Source of the DNA: JADLBR01 sp964651705
GTDB taxonomy: Bacteria; Verrucomicrobiota; Verrucomicrobiia; JADLBR01
Assembly (NCBI GenBank): GCA_964651705.1
Contig: CAZYWZ010000001.1
Location: 62,001 to 126,000 of the forward strand
Reading direction: 5' to 3'
DNA length: 64,000 nt
Shown: positions 32,873-41,624 of the stretch, piece by piece
Position numbering within the stretch: the first letter of the stretch is position 1
How the letters are laid out: the number at the start of each line of letters is the position of its first letter
The notes under the pieces: generated by a model
Databases searched by the model: none
What the model was told of the DNA's origin: nothing
Seen by the model: the letters and a program-made list of their open reading frames with translations, nothing else
Translations under genes and position numbers: made by a program

Positions 32873-35587
32873 ATGGACAAAACCAATAACCGTATCCTCG
32901 CCAGTGTGCTTGCGCTAGGCACCACGATCGCTACGGCGGCCGACTTCCACGTCGCGCCCGACGGCAACGACACGAACCCCGGCACGCTCGAGCAGCCGTT
33001 CGCCACACTGGAGCGGGCGCGGGACGCCATCCGGGCGGCCAGAAAAGATGGGGTGCTCCCCAAGGGCGGTGCCACGGTCTGGATTCGCGGCGGCGATTAC
33101 GTCCTGAATCAGCCGCTTGAATTTGGCGCCGCGGACAGCGGCACTGTGGATGCGCCAGTCGTCTACCGTGCTCAGGCGGGCGAGCTTGTCCGCTTGATCG
33201 GCGGCCGGGTGGTGACCGGTTGGAAGCCGGTGACCGATCAAGCCGTGCTGGCGCGGATGGATGCGTCGGCGCGCGACAAGGTGGTGCAGGCGGATCTGCG
33301 GTCGCAGGGCATCACCCAATTCGCGCCGCTCAAGGCCGGGCCGGATTGGTCGGATTCGGAGCCGGGCATGGAACTGTTCTTTGCCGGGAAACCCGCCACC
33401 CTGGCTCGATGGCCGAACGGCGGATTCACCAAGATCGCCGATTTGCCGTCAGGCGCCACGCCGTACCGCCTATCCTGGGGCGTGGTGCCCGACAGTTCGG
33501 TCGAGGGACGCTTCGTCTACGAAGGCGACCGCCCGGCACGCTGGGCCGCGGAAAAGGACGTTTTCCTCCACGGGTTTTGGAATTTCGACTGGGCCGACCA
33601 GCGCCTGCATGTGGCCAAGATAGACGTCGCCAAACGCGAGATCACTCTGGATCCGAAGCCGGTGCACGACTACGGCTTCGTCAAAGGCAAGTCCTACTAC
33701 GCCTACAACCTGCTGCCCGAGTTGGACGAGCCCGGCGAATGGTATCTCGAGCGTGACCGGGGCATCCTCTACTTTTGGCCGCCCTCCGACGTGGGCGCAG
33801 GCAAACCGACCGTCTCGGTCGTGCCGACCTTGGTCGTGCTGCGCGACGTCTCCCATCTGACGCTTCGCGGGCTGACCTTCGAGATGTGCCAGGAAACGGC
33901 CATCAAGATCAACGGCGGCTCCGACGTGACGGTCGCGGCCAGTGTGGTGCGCAACACCGGCGGGTACGCAATCGATGTGGCGAGCGGCAAGCACCATCGG
34001 GTGATCGGCTGCGATCTCTATGATCTGGGCGATGGCGGTGTGATCCTCTGCGGTGGCGACCGGGCCGAACTCATCCCGGCGGGCCATGTGGTGGAGAATT
34101 GCCACATTCATCATTACTCGCGCTGGAATCCGATCCTCAAACCCGGGGTGATTCTTGGCCGGATGGGCTTGGGTTCGGCGCGGATCCCGGACGTCGGATC
34201 CCGAGTCGCGCACTGCCTCATCGACAACGCCCCGCATCTCGGCGTCTGGGCGCTGGGCAATGACCATGTGGTGGAGTACAATGAGTTTCACAGTCTCGTC
34301 TACCAGTCCAACGACGCCGAGGCCTTCGGTTACGGTTTCGATTTTACCTATCAGAACAATGTCTTCCGCTACAACTATGTCCACGATCTCTCGGGTCTCG
34401 ACGGACACGGCTGCAAGGGCGTCCGTATCGACGATCACAGCGGCGGGTTGCTCTGCTTTGGCAACATCTTCGAGCGCGTCCAGCCGGAGCCGGGTCGCGG
34501 TGCAGTCGTTCTCCATGGCGGACGTGACAGCGTGGTTGACAACAATCTCTTCGTGGATTGCGAACGAGCCGTCGCCATCACCGAATGTCCTTTGCCCGTA
34601 CGTCAAATGTTTTTGGCGACCCTCAAAACAGTCCCCTACACGCAGAGCCCGTGGAAGGAGCGTTACCCGCATCTGGTGAACATACTCGAGGATGACCCCG
34701 GCCTGCCCAAGAACAACCGGATATTCCGCAACGTCGTCTGGGGCGGGGACCTTCTTCGCAGTTCCCTGGACGCCGCACCCTATACCACGGTCAAGGACAA
34801 CCTGACCGGCCGCGATCCGAAGATCGTGCGTTTGCCCAACGGCGTCCCGACGCTGGCGGAAGACTCGCCCGCATGGGACATCGGGTTCAAGCCGATCCCC
34901 GCCGAGAGAATCGGTCTGTATCGCGACGAGTTGCGGGCCTCCTGGCCGGTGACGACCACCGTGCGACCCGCACCGCCCAAGCCGGCTGAGCTGACGGCGG
35001 TTCGCAAAGGCGGCGCACCGTCCATCGTCACGCCCAAAACGCAAACGCCGGTGCGGCTGGACGGCGCCCTGGCGGCGGGTGAATGGCCCGAAAAAACGCT
35101 GCCCGTGAAGGCCGTGGGCGCGGCAGATTTCAAACCCGCCGCGCTGCGCGCGAGTTACGACGACCTCAATCTCTACGTCGCCCTCACCGTGCCCCTGGCC
35201 ACTGACGCACCGCCGGCGCTGGATGCCAGCTGGGGCAAGTCCGACGGCGCGGAAATCAGCCTGCGCGACCGTTCGGCCAACCTGCCTGGCCCGATCTGCA
35301 TCGTGCGCGGCTTCGCCTCCGGCCGCATGTATGTCTCTCCCGACGCGGGTTTACATCCCGAAGACGTGGTCAAGGTCGAGAAGGCCTCGCGCTTTGCGGT
35401 CAGGGTCCAGGGCGGCGCGTGGACGGGCGAGTGGATGATTCCCTTCGCCTCGCTCGAAATCGTGCCGCGGCCCGGCCTCAAACTCGGCTTCAATGCCAGC
35501 GCCTGGCGCTCCGGCGACCAGAAGTGGATGTTCTGGACCCGAGCCAGCGGCCCCGCGTGGTGCGCGGGTGAACTGGTGTTGGAGTGA
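32873..35587 (+). CDS. Exported right-handed beta-helix protein with C-terminal CBM9-like domain
   Basis: A 904-residue protein. Signal: NRILASVLALGTTIATAADF. Just after it, FHVAPDGNDTNPGTLEQPFATL and ARDAIRAARK are the typical opening of secreted parallel beta-helix glycosidases and lyases (DUF1565-like, GH141-like architecture). Helix coils with asparagine ladders follow between about 320 and 620 (VVENCHIHHYSRWNP, NNVFRYNYVHDLSGLDGHG, VVDNNLFVDCERAV). From about 715 to 904 a CBM9-like carbohydrate-binding module is present (VRLDGALAAGEWPEK, LRASYDDLNLYVALTVP, GGAWTGEWMIPFASL). Proteins of this build act on plant or host polysaccharide side chains. Specificity not assignable. Confidence 0.8.
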   Translation: MDKTNNRILASVLALGTTIATAADFHVAPDGNDTNPGTLEQPFATLERARDAIRAARKDGVLPKGGATVWIRGGDYVLNQPLEFGAADSGTVDAPVVYRAQAGELVRLIGGRVVTGWKPVTDQAVLARMDASARDKVVQADLRSQGITQFAPLKAGPDWSDSEPGMELFFAGKPATLARWPNGGFTKIADLPSGATPYRLSWGVVPDSSVEGRFVYEGDRPARWAAEKDVFLHGFWNFDWADQRLHVAKIDVAKREITLDPKPVHDYGFVKGKSYYAYNLLPELDEPGEWYLERDRGILYFWPPSDVGAGKPTVSVVPTLVVLRDVSHLTLRGLTFEMCQETAIKINGGSDVTVAASVVRNTGGYAIDVASGKHHRVIGCDLYDLGDGGVILCGGDRAELIPAGHVVENCHIHHYSRWNPILKPGVILGRMGLGSARIPDVGSRVAHCLIDNAPHLGVWALGNDHVVEYNEFHSLVYQSNDAEAFGYGFDFTYQNNVFRYNYVHDLSGLDGHGCKGVRIDDHSGGLLCFGNIFERVQPEPGRGAVVLHGGRDSVVDNNLFVDCERAVAITECPLPVRQMFLATLKTVPYTQSPWKERYPHLVNILEDDPGLPKNNRIFRNVVWGGDLLRSSLDAAPYTTVKDNLTGRDPKIVRLPNGVPTLAEDSPAWDIGFKPIPAERIGLYRDELRASWPVTTTVRPAPPKPAELTAVRKGGAPSIVTPKTQTPVRLDGALAAGEWPEKTLPVKAVGAADFKPAALRASYDDLNLYVALTVPLATDAPPALDASWGKSDGAEISLRDRSANLPGPICIVRGFASGRMYVSPDAGLHPEDVVKVEKASRFAVRVQGGAWTGEWMIPFASLEIVPRPGLKLGFNASAWRSGDQKWMFWTRASGPAWCAGELVLE

Positions 35588-35657
35588 CTCGCGAGCAGAA
35601 TAGATCATGACGTCCATTCGTTCACGGAGCTGCTCTGACAAGAGAGGAGATTGCCCA

Positions 35658-36950
35658 ATGAGTCCCACCGCATCTGTCCCCACAACGTTCATGACCATGA
35701 CCGACACCACCAAAGCCCTCCGCGTCACCCGCCGCCATTTCCTGCACACCACCCTGTTCAGTGTTGTCGCGCCGAGCGTCCCCGCCGCTGAAAAGCGGCC
35801 GCCGCGCATCCTGCTGAGATCCTCGTGGCAGACGATCAACATCGGAGACATCGGTCACACGCCCGGCGTGCTGGCTTTGCTGGAGAAGCATTTGCCCGCA
35901 TCCGAGGTGCGGCTCTGGCCGGGCGATGTGGGAAACGGAGTGAAGGAGATGCTGCTACGGCGCTTCCCGAAACTCGTCATTGTGCAGGGTTGGGATGCTC
36001 TCAGCACGGCGTTCAAGGAGTGCGACTTTTTGCTGCATGGCTCCGGCCCCAGCCTGGTGGCGCCCTCGGCGATCGAGCAATGGATCAAGGAAACCGGGAA
36101 ACCCTACGGCGTCTATGGCATCACGCTGCCGCCGGATCGTGCGGGGGAGCAGGAGATCCGTCTGCTCAGCGGCGCGCGCTTCGTCTATTTCCGCGACAGC
36201 GTCTCATTGCAGCTCGCCAGGGACAAAGGGGTGACCTGTCCGGTGATGGAGTTCGGCCCGGACGGCGCCTTCGGCGTGGACCTGCGCGATGACGCGAAAG
36301 CCGCCGCCTTCCTGGCGCAGCACGATCTCCGGGAGGGCCAGTTCCTGTGCTGCATTCCGCGTTATCGCCATGTCCCGGAGTGGGTCATCCCCCGGAAGAA
36401 CAAGGTCGTGGACCCGGTCAAGCACGAGAAGAACGAGCGATGGAAGGAGCACGATCACGCCCCGCTGCGCGAAGCCATCATCCAGGTGGTACGCGAGACG
36501 GCGATGAAGGTGCTGGTTTGTCCCGAGGACGAAACGCAGATGGTGCTCGGCAAGGAGACGATCTTCGACAAGTTGCCCGAGGACGTGAAGGCGAAGTGCG
36601 TCTGGCGGGAAAACTTCTGGCTCACCGATGAGGCGCTCAGTGTCTATGTCCGCAGCGCCGGCCTCTTCGGCAACGAGATGCACAGCCCGATCCTGTGCAT
36701 CGGCAACGGCATCCCGGCCATCGTCTGCCGCTGGGCGGAACAGACGAGCAAGGGCATCATGTGGCGCGACATCGGCCTGACCGACTGGCTCTTTGACTTC
36801 GACAACGACGCGGAGGTGAAAGCGATGCCCGAGGCCGTGCTGGCGATGGCTAAGGACCCGCCCGCAGCGAAAGCCAAAGCCGCGAAGGCACGAGCGTTCG
36901 TCGAAGGGCGCCAGCAGGAGACTCTTCGTGTGCTCGCCTCAAATCTCTAA
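35658..36950 (+). CDS. Polysaccharide pyruvyl transferase-like protein with Tat-type leader
   Basis: A 430-residue protein. ATG 35658 is preceded by AGAGAGGAG at good distance. The N-terminus contains RVTRRHFLHTTLFSVVAPSVPAA, a likely Tat signal. The mature part follows the pyruvyl-transferase family (PF04230): INIGDIGHTPGVLALLEKHLP, FLLHGSGPSLVAPSAIEQWI, KPYGVYGITLPPD, VYFRDSVSLQLARDKGV and MEFGPDGAFGVDL, with a C-terminal EMHSPILCIGNGIPAIVCRW. These enzymes are normally cytosolic and use phosphoenolpyruvate, so an exported member within a glycosidase operon is unexpected. It may have been recruited to another reaction on the same fold. A frame extension to 35607 lacks a signal context. Confidence 0.77.
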   Translation: MSPTASVPTTFMTMTDTTKALRVTRRHFLHTTLFSVVAPSVPAAEKRPPRILLRSSWQTINIGDIGHTPGVLALLEKHLPASEVRLWPGDVGNGVKEMLLRRFPKLVIVQGWDALSTAFKECDFLLHGSGPSLVAPSAIEQWIKETGKPYGVYGITLPPDRAGEQEIRLLSGARFVYFRDSVSLQLARDKGVTCPVMEFGPDGAFGVDLRDDAKAAAFLAQHDLREGQFLCCIPRYRHVPEWVIPRKNKVVDPVKHEKNERWKEHDHAPLREAIIQVVRETAMKVLVCPEDETQMVLGKETIFDKLPEDVKAKCVWRENFWLTDEALSVYVRSAGLFGNEMHSPILCIGNGIPAIVCRWAEQTSKGIMWRDIGLTDWLFDFDNDAEVKAMPEAVLAMAKDPPAAKAKAAKARAFVEGRQQETLRVLASNL

Positions 36951-36986
36951 CTTCAAAACAGAATCGTCCAGCCCAACCCATCGCTC

Positions 36987-38423
36987 ATGAACACTCCGAA
37001 TCGCCGCCAGTTCTTCAGCACCCTCACCGCCGCTTCCGGTTTGCTGGCCACCCGGTCCTTGCACGCGGCCGCCTTCGATTCCTCCACCGGTTTTCATGAA
37101 GCCGCCCGCGACCTGCCCGTGAATGCCGACGCTGACGTCATCGTCTGCGGTGCCGGTCCGGCGGGCGTGACCGCCGCCATCGCCGCGGCGCGCGCGGGGG
37201 CCAAGGTCCAGCTCTTCGAAGCCCACGGCGCTCTGGGCGGCGTCTGGACGAACTCGCTGCTGGGCTACTTGATCGACTTCGACAAGCCCGGTTTCAATCA
37301 GGAGCTCGTGCGGAAGCTGCGAGAGCGCGATGCCATCTGCGGTGAGGTGAAATACACGCCCAACAAGGTGATCGCCGCGCCGGTGCAGGGGCTGGGTTAT
37401 CACCCGGAGGAAATGAAGCTGCTGCTGGAGGAGTTAGCCGTCACGGCTGGTGCGAAGGTGCAGTACCACACCCGTGTTGTTGCGGCTTATCGCGAAGGGC
37501 GCCGCCTCAGCACCATCATCACGGAGTCTAAATCTGGCAGGCAAGCCTGGAAGGCACCCGTATTCATCGACACCACCGGCGACGGCGATCTGGGAGCCCT
37601 CGCGGGCTGCGAGTTTGAGATCGGCGTTGAAAAAGCCTGCCCTTGCCAGCCCCTGAGCATGAACGTGCTGCTTCTCGTGAAGGATGTGGAGGCCATGAGT
37701 GGCCTGATTCACGGGGCGAAAAGCACCTCGGTCGCCGATGCTGGCAAGGCGGCGAAGGCCTTGCTCGCCGAGATCAAACGCGCCGGTGTCGATCCCAGCT
37801 ACGGCAGACCGATCTTGTTTCCCGTCCGCGGCAATCTGATCAGCGCCATGTTCAATCACGAGTATGGCATCAACGCGACGGATGCAGCCGCGGTGAGTGA
37901 GGCGACCATTCGCGCCCGTGGGGAGATGAACCGCATCGTTCGCGCGCTGCGGCAGTTAGGCGGCGTGTGGGAGGGGATTCAGATCGTCGCTACGCCGGAG
38001 CAGATCGGCATTCGCGATGGGCGGCGCATTCTTGGTCGCTACTTCGTGCGGAAAGAGGACCTCATCACCGGAGCGGTGCATGCGGACAGTGTGGTGAAGT
38101 CCCACGGTGCGGTGGATGTCCATTCCCTCAAGCGCGAGGACAAGGAACGCGGTCAGGATAATCTCAATATTCAAACCCAGCCTTACGACATCCCGCTGCG
38201 AGCGCTCATCGCCCGCGACGTCGATGGCCTCCTGATGGCCGGGCGCTGCATCAGCGGCGACTTCATTGCTCACTCCAGCTACCGCGTCACCGGCAATGCC
38301 GTGCCCATGGGCGAAGCCGCCGGAGCCACCGCCGCGGTCGCCGCGAAGAACAAGACCGCGCCGCATGACGTGCCGTGGAGCGAAGTGCTGCCCGCGATCA
38401 AGAAAACTCGCGTGCGGGGATGA
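36987..38423 (+). CDS. Tat-exported FAD-dependent oxidoreductase
   Basis: A 478-residue protein related to those at 13856 and 23446. The Tat leader is TPNRRQFFSTLTAASGLLA. VIVCGAGPAGVTAAIAAARAG (51-71) is the FAD-binding motif, Glu78 lies in VQLFEAHGALGG, PVFIDTTGDGDLGALAG near 190 is the second motif, and DGLLMAGRCISGDFIAHSS near 424 the third. It starts 36 bp after the pyruvyl-transferase-like gene and 21 bp before the next GH2 gene, consistent with one operon. It probably oxidises a saccharide or derived product outside the cytosol; neither electron acceptor nor substrate is indicated. Confidence 0.87.
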   Translation: MNTPNRRQFFSTLTAASGLLATRSLHAAAFDSSTGFHEAARDLPVNADADVIVCGAGPAGVTAAIAAARAGAKVQLFEAHGALGGVWTNSLLGYLIDFDKPGFNQELVRKLRERDAICGEVKYTPNKVIAAPVQGLGYHPEEMKLLLEELAVTAGAKVQYHTRVVAAYREGRRLSTIITESKSGRQAWKAPVFIDTTGDGDLGALAGCEFEIGVEKACPCQPLSMNVLLLVKDVEAMSGLIHGAKSTSVADAGKAAKALLAEIKRAGVDPSYGRPILFPVRGNLISAMFNHEYGINATDAAAVSEATIRARGEMNRIVRALRQLGGVWEGIQIVATPEQIGIRDGRRILGRYFVRKEDLITGAVHADSVVKSHGAVDVHSLKREDKERGQDNLNIQTQPYDIPLRALIARDVDGLLMAGRCISGDFIAHSSYRVTGNAVPMGEAAGATAAVAAKNKTAPHDVPWSEVLPAIKKTRVRG

Positions 38424-38444
38424 TCGAGAAATGAGACTTCCACG

Positions 38445-41400
38445 ATGAAAACCACCATCACCCAAATCCTTGCGAACATCTTGACGCTCGTCATGACTGC
38501 GGCTGCCGCGGAGAAGAGCGGGCCTCCGCCGGCGCAGGACATCTTCGCGCAAATTGCGAGCCAGCGTGCCACCGAACGGCAGGCGACACTCGTCGAACCG
38601 CAGCCACCGGAGTTGCCGGACATCAGGTTGCCGTGGGCGGCGGAGGCGAGGCCGTTTGCGCCCGGCGACAAGCTCGATTCGGCGGAAAAGCTGCAGGCGG
38701 AGTTGGCTCGCCAGCGAAAGCACTACGAACCGTTCCTCGCCGATCTCGCCCCCAAACTGCCGGACACGCGAATGGTTGTCCCGATCGAGAGTTTCGACTG
38801 GCGCGTGGAGTCGGAGCAGGACCGGAAGGACTTTGTCGGCACGCTGGCCGGTCAGGGCAAGTGGGAGCGGGTGCGCATTCCGCACTACGGCGCGCCGTTG
38901 GGCAAGGCGGTCACCTATTACCGCACCACGTTTCCGGTCACGCAGGCGATGCTCGACCGGGGAGCGCTGTTCGTTCGCTTCGGAGCCGTGGATTACAAGG
39001 CGCACGTCTTCGTCAACGGCAACTTCCTCGGCTCGCACGAGGGCTTCTTCGCGCCGTTTGAGTTCGAGTTCACGCCGCAGGCGCGCATCGGCGAAAACGT
39101 CCTGGTGGTCAAAGTCGAAAACGATTTCATCCACATGGGCAGCCGCACCCAGGAAGATCCGAAGCAGTTCCAAGGCGAGAAGATCTATGCCGCCAGCGGC
39201 CTGGGCTACGATGATCCGGCCGTCGGTTGGCATCATTGCCCGCCCGGCATGGGGATCTACCAGGGCGTGACCGTGGAAGCCCGCCCGCGCGTCCATCTGC
39301 ACGACCTGTTTGTGCGCCCGCTGCCGGAGCAATCGCGCGCCGAGGCGTGGGTGGAGGTGTTCCAGTGCGACGTGCCGCCGGCGAACGTGGTGCTGGAGCT
39401 GGCGGTGTTCGGACAGAATTTCGCCCAGACCGTATTCACTGGGCGCCTGTTCAATGGCCGCACCACCCTCTTCGGCGGCGTTGGGGACATGCCCAAGGCT
39501 GGTGAGGACACCTCCTGCCGCGTGGCCCGCGGCGTGAACTACTTCCGCGTGCCGTTCGACCTGCCAGAGTTCCGCGCGTGGGAATTGGAGTCGCCCTGGC
39601 TGTACCAGCTCCAGGTGAAACTTAGAGACAAATCCGGCCGCGTGCTCGATGTGCAGAAGCGGCAGTTCGGGATGCGTTCGTTCCGCATGGACGCGGCGGG
39701 CGAGCCGAAAGGCCGGATGTTTTTCAACGGTCGCCCCATCCGGTTGCGCGGCGCCAACACGATGGGGTTCGAACAGCAGGACGTGCTGCACGGCCGATTC
39801 GACCAACTGCGCGATGACATCCTGCTCGCCAAGATCTGTCACATGAACTTTCTCCGGCTCACGCAACGGCCCGTGCAGCCGGAGGTCTACGACTATTGCG
39901 ACCGGCTCGGACTGATGACGCAAACCGACCTGCCGCTGTTCGGCGTGCTGCGGCGCACCCAGTTCGCCGAGGCGGTGCGGCAGGCGGAGGAGATGGAGCG
40001 GCTGATCCGCAGCCACCCCTGCAACGTCATGGTCAGTTACATCAACGAGCCGTTTCCCAATGGCCGCAACGAACCGCACCGCCATCTCACCCGGCCCGAG
40101 CTGGAGGCTTTCTTCACCGCTGCCGACCGCGTCGTGCTTCTGGCCAACCCGGACCGTGTCATCAAGGCCGTGGACGGCGATTACGACCCGCCGGGGCCAG
40201 GTCTGCCGGACAACCATTGTTATCCCGGCTGGTACAACGGCCACGGCGTGGACCTCGGCAAGTTGCATCAGGGCTATTGGCAGCGTGTGAAGCCCGGCTG
40301 GCTCTACGGCTGCGGCGAATTCGGCTCCGAAGGCCTGGACCCGGTCAACGTCATGCGCCGCTATTATCCCAAGGACTGGCTGCCCGCGTCCGCCGAGGAA
40401 GAACGCACGTGGACGCCCGACCGCATTGTGAACGCGCAGTCGGGCCGCTTCCATTATATGTGGTTCGACACACAGTTCACGCTGGCCGAATGGGTGCAGG
40501 CGAGCCAGGCCCACCAGGCTTGGGTCACCCGCCTCATGACCGAGGCGTTCCGGCGCGACCGCAACATGAACACCTTCGCCATCCACCTGTTCATCGATGC
40601 CTTTCCCGCCGGCTGGATGAAGACCATCATGGACGTGGACCGCCAACCGAAGCCAGCCTACTTCGCCTACCGCGAGGCCCTGACGCCGCTGGCGGTCAAT
40701 CTCCACAGCAACCGTAAAGCCTTCTTCTCCGGAGAAACCGTCCGCGTTGCCGCTTGGGTGTGCAACGATCTCAACGAAACTCCGCAGGGCGCGAAGCTGC
40801 GTTACCAGGTCGAAGCGCGAGGTCAAGTCGTTCACGCCGGAGCCGCGCCGGCCCAAGCACGGGCCTGCGACAGCGCCTTCCAAGGCTGGCTGGACTTTGC
40901 TGCGCCCGCCGCGACCAACCGCTCCAGCCTGACGGTGCGCCTCGGCCTCTTCGACGCCAAGGGACAGTTGCTTCACGACACCGCGCTCACCCTTGATCTT
41001 CTCCCGGCCGCGCCCGCGCCGGAGAAACGGAGCGTGTTGGTGATCGGCGACCCCAATGGCAAAGCCGCCAAGCTCGCCGCCGAGCTTGGGCTGGAGCCGT
41101 TGTTCACGGGCGAGCCGGTTTCCACCAGCGTCATCCTGATCGACAACCTCAAAGCCTTCGGAGCTGCCGAACCAGCGATCACGCGCGCCGTGCGCGCCGG
41201 TGCCAAAGCCGTGTTCATTGAACTGCCTCCCGGCACCCATCCGATTGCGGGCCACCGGGTCACCATCGAGCCCGCCGGCATGAGGCCCCGCCATTTTGTG
41301 TCGCGGGCCACCGGCCATCCGTTGGTCGAGGGTTTCGCGCCGGACGACTTCAAGTTCTGGTTCGACGCCGCAGCCGGTGGTGTCCGGCCCCTGCTGGCCA

Positions 41401-41624
41401 CTGTGTTCCAAGCGCCCGGTTGGAAGCCCGTGCTGCTTTCCGGCCAAGGCGACTGGGCTGGTAACTGGGGTCCCGCCTTCGCCGCCGCCGAGAATGCCGA
41501 AGGCCACGGAAGCTGGTTCCTCTGCCAGGTGTCTCTCCAAGGCCGCCTTACGGGCAACCCGCCCGCGCACCTGTTCGCCCAGCGGTTGCTGACACCATCG
41601 CGGAAATCACAGGAGTCGCCATGA
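38445..41624 (+). CDS. Exported GH2-type glycoside hydrolase
   Basis: A 1059-residue protein with signal MKTTITQILANILTLVMTAA. The jelly-roll domain (VTYYRTTFPVTQAML, ARVFVNG-like HVFVNGNFLGSHEG) leads to a barrel with RPIRLRGANTMGF, CNVMVSYINEPFPNGRNEP (acid/base Glu near 532) and WLYGCGEFGSEGLDPV (nucleophile Glu near 622). The C-terminal 300 residues hold two further beta or Rossmann-like domains (RVAAWVCNDLNETPQGAKL and SVLVIGDPNGKAAKLAAELG), the latter resembling a glutamine-amidotransferase-like fold seen in other large GH2 proteins. Likely a beta-glycosidase on a polysaccharide side chain. Its stop overlaps the next start by four bases. Confidence 0.85.
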   Translation: MKTTITQILANILTLVMTAAAAEKSGPPPAQDIFAQIASQRATERQATLVEPQPPELPDIRLPWAAEARPFAPGDKLDSAEKLQAELARQRKHYEPFLADLAPKLPDTRMVVPIESFDWRVESEQDRKDFVGTLAGQGKWERVRIPHYGAPLGKAVTYYRTTFPVTQAMLDRGALFVRFGAVDYKAHVFVNGNFLGSHEGFFAPFEFEFTPQARIGENVLVVKVENDFIHMGSRTQEDPKQFQGEKIYAASGLGYDDPAVGWHHCPPGMGIYQGVTVEARPRVHLHDLFVRPLPEQSRAEAWVEVFQCDVPPANVVLELAVFGQNFAQTVFTGRLFNGRTTLFGGVGDMPKAGEDTSCRVARGVNYFRVPFDLPEFRAWELESPWLYQLQVKLRDKSGRVLDVQKRQFGMRSFRMDAAGEPKGRMFFNGRPIRLRGANTMGFEQQDVLHGRFDQLRDDILLAKICHMNFLRLTQRPVQPEVYDYCDRLGLMTQTDLPLFGVLRRTQFAEAVRQAEEMERLIRSHPCNVMVSYINEPFPNGRNEPHRHLTRPELEAFFTAADRVVLLANPDRVIKAVDGDYDPPGPGLPDNHCYPGWYNGHGVDLGKLHQGYWQRVKPGWLYGCGEFGSEGLDPVNVMRRYYPKDWLPASAEEERTWTPDRIVNAQSGRFHYMWFDTQFTLAEWVQASQAHQAWVTRLMTEAFRRDRNMNTFAIHLFIDAFPAGWMKTIMDVDRQPKPAYFAYREALTPLAVNLHSNRKAFFSGETVRVAAWVCNDLNETPQGAKLRYQVEARGQVVHAGAAPAQARACDSAFQGWLDFAAPAATNRSSLTVRLGLFDAKGQLLHDTALTLDLLPAAPAPEKRSVLVIGDPNGKAAKLAAELGLEPLFTGEPVSTSVILIDNLKAFGAAEPAITRAVRAGAKAVFIELPPGTHPIAGHRVTIEPAGMRPRHFVSRATGHPLVEGFAPDDFKFWFDAAAGGVRPLLATVFQAPGWKPVLLSGQGDWAGNWGPAFAAAENAEGHGSWFLCQVSLQGRLTGNPPAHLFAQRLLTPSRKSQESP

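Noticed and set aside
37956..41570. 1204-codon minus-strand open frame
   Set aside because: It is antisense to the GH2-type gene and the end of the FAD gene. Its composition is typical of a GC-rich shadow (His/Arg/Glu/Gly-rich, no domain), while the plus strand has clear family motifs.
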